Assembly: GCA_900618425.1 (NCBI GenBank)
Contig: UZAN01045912.1
Location: 1-30,845, forward strand
DNA length: 30,845 nt
DNA from: Echinostoma caproni
Taxonomy: Eukaryota > Platyhelminthes > Trematoda > Plagiorchiida > Echinostomatidae
Reading direction: 5' to 3'
Shown: in pieces, positions 10,901 to 23,975 of the stretch
How the letters are laid out: each line of letters opens with the position of its first letter
Numbering within the stretch: the first letter of the stretch is position 1
Notes under the pieces: generated by a model
What the model saw: the letters and a program-made list of their open reading frames with translations, nothing else
Database searches by the model: none
Told to the model about the DNA's origin: nothing
Translations under genes and position numbers: made by a program

Positions 10901-13454
10901 AGTTAAAAGCCGAAATAATAAAATGCACTGTCAGAATGGAAATAGAAAACATTTTCACAGCTCTCTGCCTGACAATAAAACGTCACTTGGTTTTGGTTAC
11001 ACCTGGAAAAATGCAACATCTTAAATAGATCACCGCGTCAACGTAGTTCATTATTTATCCTGTTTAGGACAAAAATATTTGGATCCAATTACTTTCGCTT
11101 TGAAAATATGGCAGTTTGTGTGAAATGGTATTGTTATTTTTGTGCCATGTTTTTGTGAAAAATATACATTCCATAAGATTAAGTGTTAAGCAGCGAATTG
11201 GCAGACTCCAATTCCTTTGGTATTTTCTGGGTATCTTTTACTCGGTAACCATATCCTGGGTGTAGTGTCAATTGTTTTATGCACTAAGCGCCTGTTTGTA
11301 GTGACTCACCAATTGCAGCTTATAACTAAAAAAATATGCAAAACAGCTTTCTAATAAGTTGCATACATACAGAAAGAAGATAACTGTCGTGAGATGTATG
11401 GGATTCGTTTAATAATCTCAGTCGCTTACTTAAACCAAACAGGCACATAGCCCATGGGCTTGATCACTTACAGTAAACGGACGTGTACAAGCATACACAG
11501 ATTAAAGGTGAAATTCGTCGTGTATACTCCATTACTCACATGATACAAAGATTAATTAACATAAATGTAGAACTGGATTTACACGGTAAGTAGATTGATG
11601 GTATCGAAAACAGCGGGCGATTTAATCGAATAAGCAACGCTATACTAATTTCCCAAAATTTAGCATTGCAATTACGTAATACTGCTTTGAAAGACGAATT
11701 AGGGTCAACTGTGGGTGTTTTGCCATGATATGTTTTGCAACAGATGATTTTGGGTTTCTTGTGATCACTTAACCATCGATTATCGGTTGCGTCATCGATT
11801 TTCCCAACCACTTTGGAATACCTTCCGTGAGACTTGACGGGTTGCTCTCCCTATGTATGCGTCACTGCAAATGCAAGTGAACTGGCATACAGTGTGTGAG
11901 ACGAAACCGATTTGCCAGCCATGTCTACGCTTCTCCAAATAAAATCCACGAGTGGGGGCAGAGTCTGAGTTGAAAAGGAGGGAATGTACGGTCTATAGAG
12001 CTGACCTCAACTTATGGCGCACATCATTGTAAATATGGTTACCTTTGACCGCGGATCTTATGCAGATGGCCTTTAAGTTAATATGTTTTGGTTGGATTAC
12101 CTATTGGAAATGATCTACTGTGAGCATCTATAAACCTCTCTGGGTAATCATTGCTTATCACGGTTCTCCTTAAGAAATCCTCTTCTTCCTTTATTGTATC
12201 AGGATAACAAATGATTCTTGCCGGATGAAATAGAGTTCTCACAAGCCTACGTGTGTAAGTCAAGAGAGAAAGGCCCAATCCCATCACTCTGTACTGATAA
12301 AATAGATGAAGGTGACTTAATGCTCCGAATTTCTAATAACTGTTTTTCATTCAACGAGGGTGTTTATCCTGGTCGAAATAAGTATTCTTGATAGCTTTTC
12401 TTTCATGCGGTGCAAACTAATTAGGTCGGTTAATGAAAATTGATAAAACATTTGTCCAACTCTACTCACGTGAATTGCCAAATCTTGAAAGAAGTAAACT
12501 AAAATGTAGAAACTGACCTTCGAAAGTTAATTTTGAGTTGTGGAACTTCCTGTACTTTTCTCTGCCTACAGTTAAAGACCAACGACAACTTATTTGAGAG
12601 GCGCATAAATCAGACGAATCAGTTCGTGAATTGTGTAAATGTTACGATTCAAGCACGAACAAAATTTAGTGCAATATCAACAGAATTTCTTCACCACTGC
12701 AGCTAAGATCACTTGAGGTGAAGCCGTTAATGTTACTTTTAAAACTGAATTACCAGCAGCAGTTGCGAAATTGAGAAATCGCACAGGTTAATGGCATTTG
12801 ACTAATAGATGGTAGAACATAAGCGGATATTGCTACAGGTATATTAAGTCCGTATTAAGGCCATATCGTATTCAATCCCATGAATAGGACTCTAAATACT
12901 AATGGTTTGTAGGAACAACTATGATGGAAGTTAGGGTTTTAATCAAGTTTGTTCTACACCCGTGGATTTTATTTAAGTGATTTCTGTGACAGAAATATGT
13001 ATAGAAGTGAAACGAACTGAGGCAAGTAGATAGAAATAGCTGTTGTGTCATTCAAATTGTTGCAAATAAATCAAAGGATCATAGTTACTGTTCGACGATG
13101 AGGATGGAAGTCAGGAACAGAAAACCGACTTTAAAACGTGCATCATCATATCCCTGTCACAAGATCAGCTACAGTACAAAATTGTTTCCATAGAGCTAAA
13201 CAGGCCACCTACAATCTCGCAATTGGTAAGTGTAGGTAGGCAACAGCCTTAGGGTTTTAAACGAGCAGGAGTATGCGTATCTCAATGAATATCATGCCCT
13301 ATAATCCAGGAAAATCAAAATGTCGGGACTGATTTTGCTCCGAATGAGTAGTGTATTAGATAAATGTCTTGGCTTTTACATCAATATACAAAGTTGTTGA
13401 GAAAATGTTGAAAATTGGTTCTCGTAGCTTGGGTGAACTGAATTCCATTTCGCC

Positions 13455-13517
13455 TGTTCGCCGAGCTTGGCAATTTGTTTGCAAACATTTCGTCACCAGC
13501 CGAGGTGACATCATCAG
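13455..13517 (-). repeat. Structured repeat with hammerhead-like core (copy 2)
   Basis: On the minus strand: CTGATGA (13517-13511), one T, a perfect 6-bp stem GTCACC/GGTGAC around TCGGCT, then GAAA (13491-13488). The repeat then continues colinearly with copy 1 at 2811-2873 to TCGGCGAACA. It probably extends to about 13425. Identity to copy 1 is 43 of 63 without gaps. The stem is better paired here, and one pair shows compensatory change. Overlapping frames on both strands (13356-13572) are by-products of the repeat. No GUC cleavage site with a closing stem III is visible. Confidence 0.6.
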
Positions 13518-13968
13518 TGCTTGTGAAGTGGAATACAAAGTTGTGTACTTAATATCCTGCAATCACCACTGATGAGCACAATACATGGTTTAGAATAGAT
13601 GGTTCCCATTGTTTATAACGTACCAGTGTCATAAACATTACACACGTTTAATTGCTAATAATACCGAATGGAAGCTGCTTGGAAGAGATTGAACTGATAT
13701 CTGGTGTCAGGTCAAGCCCGGTTCCCTTGAAGGGTATTGACGTTCGCCATCCAAGAGTTCAGAATCTTGCTCCAATCACAACCAAGGTACCTCCAGTCCT
13801 TTCAACTCTTGCCAACTACTTCACAACAGTCACTTTCGTCTTCCAGGTTCACTGTCTCTAATGAGTCCATATCTGCAGATGGAGATTATTCGATAAAAGG
13901 TTTTCTAATGCGCACAGTGGGTGTTCTTGAAGATTTCTGGGAATAGAGCCTGATCAGACATCGTCGAG

Positions 13969-13980
13969 CCCCCCCCCCCC
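13969..13980. repeat. Homopolymer C12
   Basis: Twelve consecutive C, flanked by GAG and TTAAAC. The flanking region 13600-14240 is somewhat richer in G+C and open in places on the plus strand (13652-13946, 14053-14235), but I recognise no protein. Length may be unreliable in a draft assembly. Confidence 0.8.
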
Positions 13981-16900
13981 TTAAACTCGTCAACTGTCCT
14001 ACAGTCTGACAGGAAAGGTGTTAGCTGAATTCATTTATTCACCAACCTTCTTGTGAGGAAGTTAGATCTAAGGTTGATAAGTTCTCGGCCTGTATCTGTT
14101 TTAGATGGTGATCCTTTGTGGAACGAAGTGGTACTCTCTGCAAACACTGTTGAGAATCACTTAAACATAGCGTTTAGTGCAGAAGTAAATATAATTCTTG
14201 CACCAGTCAAGGCAAAAACGCGCAAACGTTTGTGAACGTTTTTGGCCTCGCATTGTATAAAGATTATTCATAGTTCTTCATCTTCGATTACTGTCTAGCC
14301 AGAGCAAGTGACCCCATCTCTAATAAAAAAGAAAAGTGATTTATCTCCGGAGGAATCGTTCGTTATATTTGTTTTATACATAGATCGTGTAAGACGTACT
14401 TGGAGACCTTATGAAAATCACTACAGACAGTACAAACGCCAGGGTCCGACCACGAGAGTGCTTACAGCACCAGATCGGTAGAAATTCCAGTATTGCAAAA
14501 TTTTGCCTCATCTACGTTTATCATTTTATGGTCGACCCTAAAAGGGCAATTAGTTTAATGACGCATATAAAATCAAGGCTCGAAATGAGCACCACACAAA
14601 TTTGGACCACGCTGATCTTACTATAAAAAATAGCTGCGTAATCGATTAATAGAATGTCTCGAATGAATAGTGACAGTGGTTTAGAACGAAAAACAATCCA
14701 CCCTCACAGACGGCAGTGCGTGGTCCATAGTCTTCTACTGATGACAGTTGATTTGTATCCCAATAAATAGATGGATTTTCATTCGAACAAAAATCGTCTA
14801 AATAGACCGGATCATGCGATATGCGGTGAAACCTGTCACAAAGTTTCCCTCATCATTGTAAATGACAGTTTACATCGGAGGATCGCTTTAGGCATTCATA
14901 CAACTGCCAGCTTTGCGGGATCACTCGCTAGCAAATGAACAGTCTATTCATGAGCAAGTTTCAGTATTTTGTCCCACAAGACTATGAAACATACAATAAC
15001 AGACTATTTACTACATTTATTTTGTAATAAATTAAATCAGGGTTTTTAATCGTTTATATCATACTTAAAAATACTTTTGTAATAATGAATAGTAAAACCA
15101 GTACACGATTGAGTGTTTGAAGACTTTCCATTTTCTCCTTTTAGTCAGTCCAACACGTCCCATGAGCTGATTGTTGCTGATACAGCGAACGCCTGGTTTT
15201 GTAGTCTATTGAAAGGGTTTCAAGGTAGTAGTGATCAAAATTGCAGCCACCAAGCCTTGCCAAATGTATTTTAACGACAGACTTTCATGCGACATATGTT
15301 TTCCGAACTGACGGGTATTTTTGCGGGAACAGTGTTTCTGTCTGTTGGTTTAGAATAAATCTTACCTGCCTCCGTCCGCAACAGACAATCCTTTCGGAGT
15401 GGTACATCAAATTGAAATACGTGCTAGCCGGGAAACCACGCTAATTTCCAAGCACTATCCACTCGCGCCTTGATACCAAGACGGCATTTTTGCAATTCCC
15501 AAAGAATGATTATCACGACAATAAGGTACAATAGGAGGGTTTCTCGATCATAATGAACGAATGGAAGTAAATACGAAAATAAATTGTACAAATAACTACG
15601 GAGGCTCTATGTTTACTCGGAATAAATAAGTGAACTTAAAAGACACTGTTTAAACTAGTGTATTATTCACGTTTTTTTGCACAATTCATTTTCCGTGGTT
15701 AATAATAATTGCTTTCAATTATGTTTGCCGTAATCTAAGCAGTCAAAGATATAGTATTTTGAGAAAGAAAACTTTATTAACATCTGAAGAATTTGACTTG
15801 AGACTAGCAAACCTCAAAAAATCATCATGATTATTATGTTAGTCTATCTGGTTAGTACATGTCTTACTTCAGTATGACTGCACACCTGAGCCAATGGTTT
15901 TTATAGTGTATAGAATATAAATGACTAGCAACGAAAATTTTTTGTTGTGTTGAATTCATTCTCTAAGATGAGAATGGTGCTTTTTCCGCATCCGACTTAC
16001 AAAGATGTGAGTGACTTGTCAAAGGGTTAACGGATTCACACACCCCACGAGCGACAAGGACCGCAAAACCTACCTATAGCGCGGACAATATTTTTTGAAT
16101 TGATGATAATTGTCTTTTGTTTGTTTTTAATTGATCAACTGGAATCCGGTGAGTGCTGGAGATGATACCATCACTGCAAACTTACTATCGGAGAATACAG
16201 TCGTTTCAAATTACTTCAGTCCTATCAAATTTAAGCCACTTATATGTCCAATCACTGGAATAATATTAGTGCTACGACACCTGCACTTCGCCTAAGCTAG
16301 AATAAAAATCATTATGCCATTGTGTATAACACAATGCATATGTATGTTTGTATGTATGTATGATCAAAACCTCATTTTTCCAGGACAAATGCTATGTACT
16401 TGTCTGCCCAAACCAAGTTAATGACAGCATAGAAGTCACTACAGTTCATGCATTACATAGAACAAACTGGTGATGTATCAGTTGCTAGAAAGAATAATCC
16501 GAGTTTACTTGCAAAGAATCTCATGATCAGGACTGAAGGAGGAGGCAGTGTTCACTTCTCGGACCGATGTTTGGGAGCATAAAGTCGCTCATTAAGCAAT
16601 TCAAATGAAAAGCACAAGCTCCGCTCCCTGTTGTGGCACGGATATCCGAGCTATGATTGATACCCATTCTACTTAAGTACTAGTATTCATCCATAGTGTA
16701 GAAAACTAAGCTCAAAATATTCGCAAAAAATACTCAGTGAGTAGCCGAAGCAACGGTTATCCGTTTTCTTGAAGCGTGATCATGGGTTCAAAATGTTTTC
16801 ACGCATTCAAGCTACTTTAAGCGAAATAAAAACACTACATGTTCGCAAATTGATGACATATAGAAGAATTGCTAGTAGACAATCAATCCGTTTGGCCTCG

Positions 16901-17699
16901 AACAACAGAACTTCGATGAGATGTAAACCGAAGCCTTGCTGTTTGCTGTCATAAACTTGTTGGTGTCGTTTCACCTTATCATAATGTCCTACCCTCATTC
17001 CCCTTTATAAAATTTAATGTAACGGGTTGAGACAACATCACCGAAAACGTGTTTATCTTCCTTCAAAGAGTGCATCTTTTATCGCAACTGCATGGTCCTA
17101 GTATATGTAACATGAGAAAGGATGACACATCAACGTCTAAACAGAGGGTGAATTTTCTTCTAATCACCGATTTTATGCCTTATTTTGACGTTGAACATAT
17201 GGCATTGATTCAATCAATGATTTTCATTCAGACGTTAATCAGGGTGTTACCCTTCAATGAGGTTTGGTAGACTTCCGATGAAGTGGCATAAAATGGATGC
17301 CTTGTTCAACGGACGCTTATTTTGTTGCCAAAACAGCACGTATTCTTATTATTTAACGCTCCATCTATTTAATTGGGAAATTTCTCCGGGAAAAACTCCC
17401 ACTGTTTTTGATAGGAAAATACATTATAGTGGCGAAACTTCTCTGTTCATTTTTTCAGTAAGCAAACGAACTTCTTCATAACCCTAGACCAGATCGTGAT
17501 CTCACAATCTAGACGCTTTTGTCTACTTTTCCTCGGTTTGTGAAAACGCGTAGGCTTGTTGGCCGAGGAAGTTAGTTTTATTTCCGCCATTTTTCTTGAA
17601 TTGTTTTCTTGAAAGAAGTTATCATTATGCGATGGAATGATCTGTGATGACACTGAAAGAGCACTGGAAAGATGTTTTGTCTTGTTCGGCACTTGTCAT

Positions 17700-17800
17700 G
17701 AATGTATACTCTCGGCGTCCCTGTCAGAACTCAAACTGCGAACCTTCTGATTGAGAGTTAAAGCACTTACAAGTAAACCTTTCGCAGAGAATTGTTGAAC
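17700..17800 (-). repeat. Possible degenerate tRNA-derived SINE
   Basis: The reverse complement reads AACTCTCAATCAGAAGGTTCGC and then AGTTTGAGTTCTGAC, resembling the anticodon and T-arm side of a tRNA-derived SINE with a damaged B box. The A box is not clear. This is a pattern call by eye without a second copy in the window. Confidence 0.3.
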
Positions 17801-17999
17801 ATCAGCTGTTCAGCTCAAACGAAAGAGTTTCAACTCCTTCCCAGAAGAATGTTAGCTTGTTTTAGCCACAACGAACGATAAACCAAAACATACGGCGTTG
17901 ATGACAACATTTAGACCCTCCTGGAAGGCCTTTTTCAAATCGCGTATTCGGCTTTTCGTTCGTCGTGACTAGGATAAGCTAACTTGTTCAACAACCATG

Positions 18000-18167
18000 A
18001 GCACGATGCCCAAGTTTTTAAGTGGGATACGTTCCTTTCGTGGATCCCGTGTGATCCCAACCGGAAAGTTTGCGGTCCGAATCCAACAGGCACACAAAGG
18101 ACATTCACTGATGACGAGTCCCAGATAGATGGAAATAGCCATTCAGTGCCCTTTCAGGGTTATGAAA
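18000..18167 (+). repeat. SINE-like element with pol III B box and hammerhead core
   Basis: A near-perfect B box GGTCCGAATCC (18074-18084, one change from consensus) is followed by CTGATGA (18108-18114), TCCCAGATAG and GAAA (18132-18135). The element ends in an (ATAAT)-type tail that runs into the AT microsatellite. A pol III-type head joined to a hammerhead with a TCCCARATAG-type stem-II loop is the known design of the schistosome Sm-alpha SINE-like repeats. This copy is degenerate: the A box is poor and stem II is broken. Boundaries are approximate. Confidence 0.5.
18075..18140 (+). ncRNA. Degenerate hammerhead ribozyme candidate
   Basis: The order is GTC (18075-18077), stem I, CTGATGA (18108-18114), stem II, GAAA (18132-18135). 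Stem I can be formed by GAA with TTC and TCC with GGA, split by a 2-nt CA bulge. Stem II retains only a few pairs (C-G, G-U, then U-A, C-G after a bulge). Stem III is not convincing. The GTC also lies inside the B box. The RNA was probably active in an ancestor of this copy; activity here is unlikely. Confidence 0.35.
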
Positions 18168-18285
18168 TATAATATAATATATAATATAATATAATATTCT
18201 ATCGTAAGATAATAATATATATATTATAGTACATTATATACTATATATCATAAAATCTATATTATTATATATATTTTTTAAGAGC
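18166..18285. repeat. AT microsatellite
   Basis: About 120 bp almost wholly A and T, first (ATAAT)n-like units, then TA-rich imperfect palindromes. It begins exactly at the tail of the SINE-like element, so it probably grew from that element's AT-rich 3' end. Confidence 0.85.
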
Positions 18286-18399
18286 AATGGACAACATAAA
18301 AATGACTTTCTCGTCCAACAGATATGCGCATATTCACAAATCGAAAAAAGCTTCATCATCAAATGTTCAATGAGCAGATATTCAATCGCCAGGGATACG

Positions 18400-18495
18400 C
18401 ATCAGCAACCGCGAAACGTCACGTGTGAAGTTTAGTATCATCTGACGACTTTCGATCACAGNTATATCTTCATCAGTGTCCGAAAAGGATGTCAG
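18400..18495 (-). repeat. Repeat with hammerhead-like core, second family
   Basis: On the minus strand: CACTGATGAAGAT, one N (18463), GTGATCGAAAGTCGTCAGA. CTGATGA lies at 18477-18471 and GAAA at 18454-18451, with a 3-bp GAT/ATC stem left between them. The CTGATGAAGAT...GATCGAAA...GTCGTCAG layout differs from the 2811/13517 family. It may be a retroelement terminal repeat; Penelope-like elements are known to carry hammerheads in theirs. Here that link is inference. Confidence 0.4.
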
Positions 18496-21400
18496 GCTGC
18501 CTGCTAATTCCCGCTTCTCCCATAAAACCTGTCAACTTTGAAGGCAACAAGACGGAGTTTGCTGATGATTGCATTACAGATCAGGGATCTAATGTGTTCT
18601 TTTAAATATATTATTAATAAATCAGTGGAAAGCAACACATTATTGAACAATTTTAATAAATGGCGACCTCCTGGTATTACCAATGTTTCAACCCCTCTCG
18701 TAAAGAACAGCTTTCTAACTAATTATTCAATAAATTACCTATTGCTCAACCATAAGCGTAGTTTAAACGCCTTATGTAACTAACATTGTGGATCATGAGC
18801 TGCAAAACGCCTAGTAAGGGTAACTGGCATTTTGCTAAAAGGTAACAACAATACTTTTTACGTGATGGAAACCGTCACTCACGTTGACGAAATCTTACAA
18901 AGATTCACGCATGATGCTGTTCTTATTCTGTATATACATATTATTGTGCCTAACATGCATTGATGTTGTACGTAGAAGCCAAAAAACCTTTATTCAATTT
19001 TGTTCGTTGAAATCAATTTAAGCACTTCAAGACAAGCACTCTCCTCGTTCACTTTTTTGTCGTTTTTCCGTTGCTATCATTCGGCATATGTCAAATTCTG
19101 GTGCAGGAGCCAAACCGCGCATGGCGAACATTAGTGAAGTTAAATGTCTCAGAAGTCCATCTCACATTGATCCGAAATAAGAGAATGAACTACTTTTTAC
19201 AACAGTATATGCTTCTTTGTTTTTAATTTTTGATCTCTACCTGACCTTTTTCGTCTATACCATTTATATGACGTCTTTATTCAATAAAGATAGACCAGCA
19301 CAAGTGGGGTAGTAATCCGGAGCTTTGAATACTATAGCTACGGCGACTGTGTGACTCAAACTTCGACCAACGGTGCCTATATAACTTTGCCAACTTGTTT
19401 GGTGTCAGCGATTAAGCAGAGTAAGCGATACGTCAATAACTGACGACGTTTTTGTTCATTCGGTGTTGAAACAAGGCATATTGGGAACCGTTACTTATAC
19501 TGCAAGTATTAACATGGAAAAAAACATCCGCTTGTAATATTCCTCATATTTTCTAATAATCGAAAAGTTGTGTGGCTCAATCAGCTTTTATTAAATCGGT
19601 TTAAATTCCATTAACCGGGTATTTCCTTTTGATACAATGATTTTTATTGGTTGCTTGACCATGAGGGAGAATGGACTAACTCAATGCTGCCTCGTTCAAT
19701 CTTTTGAAATTTGAGCTTCGGGACAGAAATAAAAGACGTATGCAGAGGTTGTCCAGAAATCGGTGTATCCCGTTAACCCTGACTTTATCATTATTGATAC
19801 TTGCGTTGTTCGATGTAGTTGGTCAGCAATGACTCCAGAGTAGAATGTAGTCATCTCATCCCATTTATCATATTCCGACTGAAACGTCGATCAACATGCA
19901 CATTTGCTTAGTATTCGAATTACACATAGACTGATTATGCAATGTTCATTCTTGTTTCCTAATGTACAGAACAAGCGATTTATCATTAGTCAACAATATC
20001 GTGAACTGATTCGAATTTTATTTGAAATCCTGTAATAATCATCCTAAGAGGTAAAGGAAAATGTGGTTTTACCTCAACATTATTCCATCCACAGCCATAA
20101 CCCTTGGTTTATCCAGTCAACCTAATTGTCCGTTTGACTGGATGAACTTATGCTTGCTCTGAAACATATGTTTTAATGATGATTCGTCGAAATCAATAAC
20201 GTCAACTTTATAGGTAATTGCAATTTGAAATCGAATACATTAATTACATTTACATTACATTTTACCTGTTATTGAAAACCTTTAACTGATTGAAGCTCTC
20301 TTCCTGAACTTATGACAAAGAAGTAACAGAAACGTAAATATATTGTTGAAGTATTATGGATTGATATAAGTGAAATTAAATAATATAGCCTATCATGGCA
20401 AATTAACCTCCGTTCAGAACACTGCACAAGATATCCTCAAATCAGGTTTATTCAATTTAGTGTGATGATAATCCTTCGCCTAAATTTAAAAAAAGTACAG
20501 TGTGAGCGGGGTTTAGTAAAAGCCAATTATGTCGTATGGCTCTAAGGAATTCACTGAATACGTTTTGCATTCCCATCATTGATTTCAAACGGTACTTAAT
20601 TGATCTTGTGTGCGGATAAAGGAATCAGTTAAACATTACTAGTTAGCAGAAGGTTTTGAGGTTTCCATTAAAAAGAGGTTTAAAATTGATGGTTCTTTAT
20701 AGGAATTTAATTTATTGCATGCGTGCTGCTCAAGGACAATCGCTTGTCTCTGCAAAACTAAAAAACCATAACTCAGTATTCGATTGAGGAGAGACAAACA
20801 CGAACATTTTGTCTTTATGCAAGAAAATCCAATTCTTTCATACTGATCCTGTACAAATGATATTCAACTGAAACACGCAAAAAGTAAATCACTAAAACTA
20901 AATCAAAGTTCTGAAAAACGTTTCCGGTTACTACAGCAACATAGTTTCACGGATATATAACCAAATGAATACAACGTATGGCAAAATAATCCATCTTAAT
21001 TATTTAGTAGCATTACTTGTACTATGCCATTCGTGGCTGTTGCAATAATCTATTAGGTTTTGAGGCATAGGACGTGGCGGCAAATGTAAATGCGATTGTA
21101 AATAATGGCAGCCCAAGGATTGACGAACGTTTTAAATACCCTCTGTAGGTGATATTGCAAGAGCTCACTGCGTAGAAGCTGAATCATGTTTACGCGATTT
21201 ACACCTTCACAGCCAAATGATCCAACCTCGAATAGCTCTCAGTTTTTCCGATAAAACATTAGTCAACATTCTCCATAGAAAGCTTGAGATCCAATGAGTA
21301 GTTGCATAGAATGGTTAAACACAATTGTAAAAGTATAATTTGATTAAAACAAAAGTTTTGACTCAGTTTATTTTGAAAATTTATTCTCGAATGCGATGAA

Positions 21401-22483
21401 TACAACGGGGATTTGTGAACTCAACCGTTGTTTATCATTAAAAGAAAAACTGAGTGAAGCGCGATCTTATGAGTGAGCGTTTTGTTCCCCCTCGGGGTTC
21501 AGGCGTAAAGCACTCAATTTTAATTTTGGCCAGCCCAACAGGATGCAATTCTGTTGCTAATTTTTCCTCCGAAAAACTAACGTTAAACAGGTTGCGTTTG
21601 CCCCAAATGTCGAGCGTTATGTATGTGTGCTTGTGTTTGTGACTGACCTGATAGACTCACTGCTTCATTTGTTCATGACCCTCGTCGAGGCAACATGATG
21701 CACCCATCCACCCTCTCTGTGTCTCGCACGCACGCGTTCCGTTGTGTATTGACGCGCTTTCGTCAGTTCATTTACTCGCAATGAATTAAAACAACTTCAG
21801 TCAATCCAGCCTGAAAGAAAAGTTCACCCACACACACGCGAACAGGGCTGATTTTCCGTTAAAAGTGAATTCATCTGCGAGGAAATGCCCTGAGTTCACA
21901 TCAGCCGTGATGTCAAAGACGAATCTGGAATCGGGTCATGTTAGCTTGCATTCGTGAGAAGCTGATTCTGGATGACCGGTAATCATCCTTGAGAGAGAAT
22001 AGCATCAAATCTGATACAGATCACCTCATACATAAACCTCAATCCCGCATAACTATGTGTTGTCGCATACCTCACTCATTTGTGTTTCAGTTCACACTAG
22101 TAATACTTTGAATTAAACACAAAGCAAAATAATCGCATGTTGCTGATTATTGTCAATAAAACCAACAACCAGATTAAAAGATCAGCTCGATTAATCCTAA
22201 TGGTATTTATCGCTTCAGATCATCTGATTCAAAATGAATACTGATTGTAAAAAGCTGAACACTGCTGATGAACTCAAAACTTTCTCGGAGCGGTCATTTG
22301 ACAGAACCACAAATATGTTTGCAAAGTTCATATAGATTTTCAAAGTGGGTACCGAACGTACTCTAATATATACTATTTATTATTTCCGTTGGATAGAACT
22401 CAGTATGGTATTATTTATTTTGAGGGGGGGATTAAAGTCTATAGCATTGTGTGGTTTACTTTTTCATTTTACTTCATTATATT

Positions 22484-22632
22484 GATAAATTTTCAGCAAG
22501 AGGGCAGTGACCAATCATAGAGCTACCATGCAATAAACAACGGGTGAAACTCAGACGGTGGTATTGAAGTTCGAACACATGTCCTCCAATTTGGTAATTT
22601 GGCGAACTTACCACCGGATCGTGTCCTCCCCA
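22484..22632 (-). repeat. tRNA-derived SINE (family C), minus strand
   Basis: The reverse complement has an A-box-like GATCCGGTGGTAAGTTCGCC and a B-box-like GTGTTCGAACTTC (22566-22578 on the plus strand), then GGTCACTGCCCTCTTGCTG. It aligns over about 140 nt with the plus-strand copy at 26345-26500, sharing GGT(C/A)AGTTCGCCAAATTA-like words and the tail CTGAAAATT. It lies inside a 104-codon minus-strand frame (22477-22791) that is therefore not a gene. Confidence 0.5.
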
Positions 22633-23975
22633 ATACATGTAAAAAAACAATGGTGAACAGCAGCACGTACACAGGGTAATATATTCATACACGTACTTAA
22701 GGATATTTTCATATGAGGAGGCTGACAGCCCTAGAATGTTTCTTATCATAAACATTTTTATCCTCTTGTAAGAGATAATATCGCCAACCACATTTCAGAT
22801 CAAGTCGACATAATTATTACTGATTTATTCTCATTAAGATCTTAGTTACGTGCCACCATATTTGCAAATTATGATTAATTTGATAATGCTTGAAAACATT
22901 TCTTATTTAACTCAACCTCTAAAATAAGTATCACGTTTATCGAACGCTGAAAGTCTCCAATCGTAAGGGTTACTTTTGGGTTCCGTGGACGGGGCGAAAC
23001 AGAATTCAAAGGCAACGGGATTTGTATAAATGGTGGATTATAATCCATATTTTACAAGAAATGTAGAAGGATTTTGCAAACTTAAAGCTACAATTATAGA
23101 ATTTGTAGTATATATGTGACGAAGAATAAAAAAAGCACTTCCTCAGCATGATAGAATCACTAAAATAGAAGTATAAAATGAAAATCTTGTACTGGATTTG
23201 TTTATCTAAATTCGGTTCTCTGCGATTAAAGTAAAGCACCCATAAACCACCTAAAAGTAATACACATCTTGAGAAATAATAATATCATCACAGAGAACAT
23301 TGCAAATAACTACTTATCCCGTGATAAATCTGAAAAGAGAACGAGAGGGGGTTTGATCAACGAATTTGATTGATTTGGTAAGTGAATGCGCTGGATCAAT
23401 AAATCTTTTCATTGCGTCTACTATGAAAACACGAAACTATTCATTTGTTAACTGCTCATATCAACCAAAATGCACATAAACATTGGCACTGAGCATTCAA
23501 TCGTTTGCACCAGATGAGAAAGTACTTGACGAGTCACTGACATTAAAAACTTCTGCTTTTTAGAGCTAATTAACAATGCAAAAGTGATAAAAGACAAAAA
23601 GAGCGTCAGGACATTTGTTTACTTTTTAATCGATGAACCACCTCGTACGTTCAAGAAAAAGGAAAAATACTAACCACATGCATTCATTCCTAACCATCTA
23701 AATGTTTTTACCAAACAAAAGCTTAAAGCATTGCACGTTTACTAATCCTCGTAAATAAAATCGATGATCTTAAAGTAATGTCTTATGGGTCTCTCGTTTT
23801 CGCATTCTTTGGATTTGAGTAGAATACATAATATCTAGTGTGTCGACTGTGGCAGTGATGCCATTCATAAGATAAAATTATCCCACTAGATGTCGTGTGA
23901 TCGACATCAACACCCCCACTAAATGTATTGATTGACCTTCTTATCTTTCATAAAACATTCGAACAAGTAATTCGC

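Noticed and set aside
16338..16362. ATGT tetranucleotide microsatellite
   Set aside because: Only a few imperfect units; too short to be of interest.
20236..20270. TTACATT/ATGTAA-type words as a satellite or CRISPR-like array
   Set aside because: Only two or three irregular units occur here, with single similar words near 9694 and 26103; at most these are worn SINE or LINE tails. There are no regularly spaced direct repeats anywhere in the window.
22266..22290. Another CTGATGA as a hammerhead core
   Set aside because: No GAAA follows at a suitable distance and no stem II can be formed; the same holds for CTGATGA at 13569 and 18560 and for minus-strand CTGATGA near 8094 and 9510.
22477..22791. 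104-codon minus-strand ORF as a gene
   Set aside because: It overlaps SINE family C along much of its length; the translation shows no protein family.
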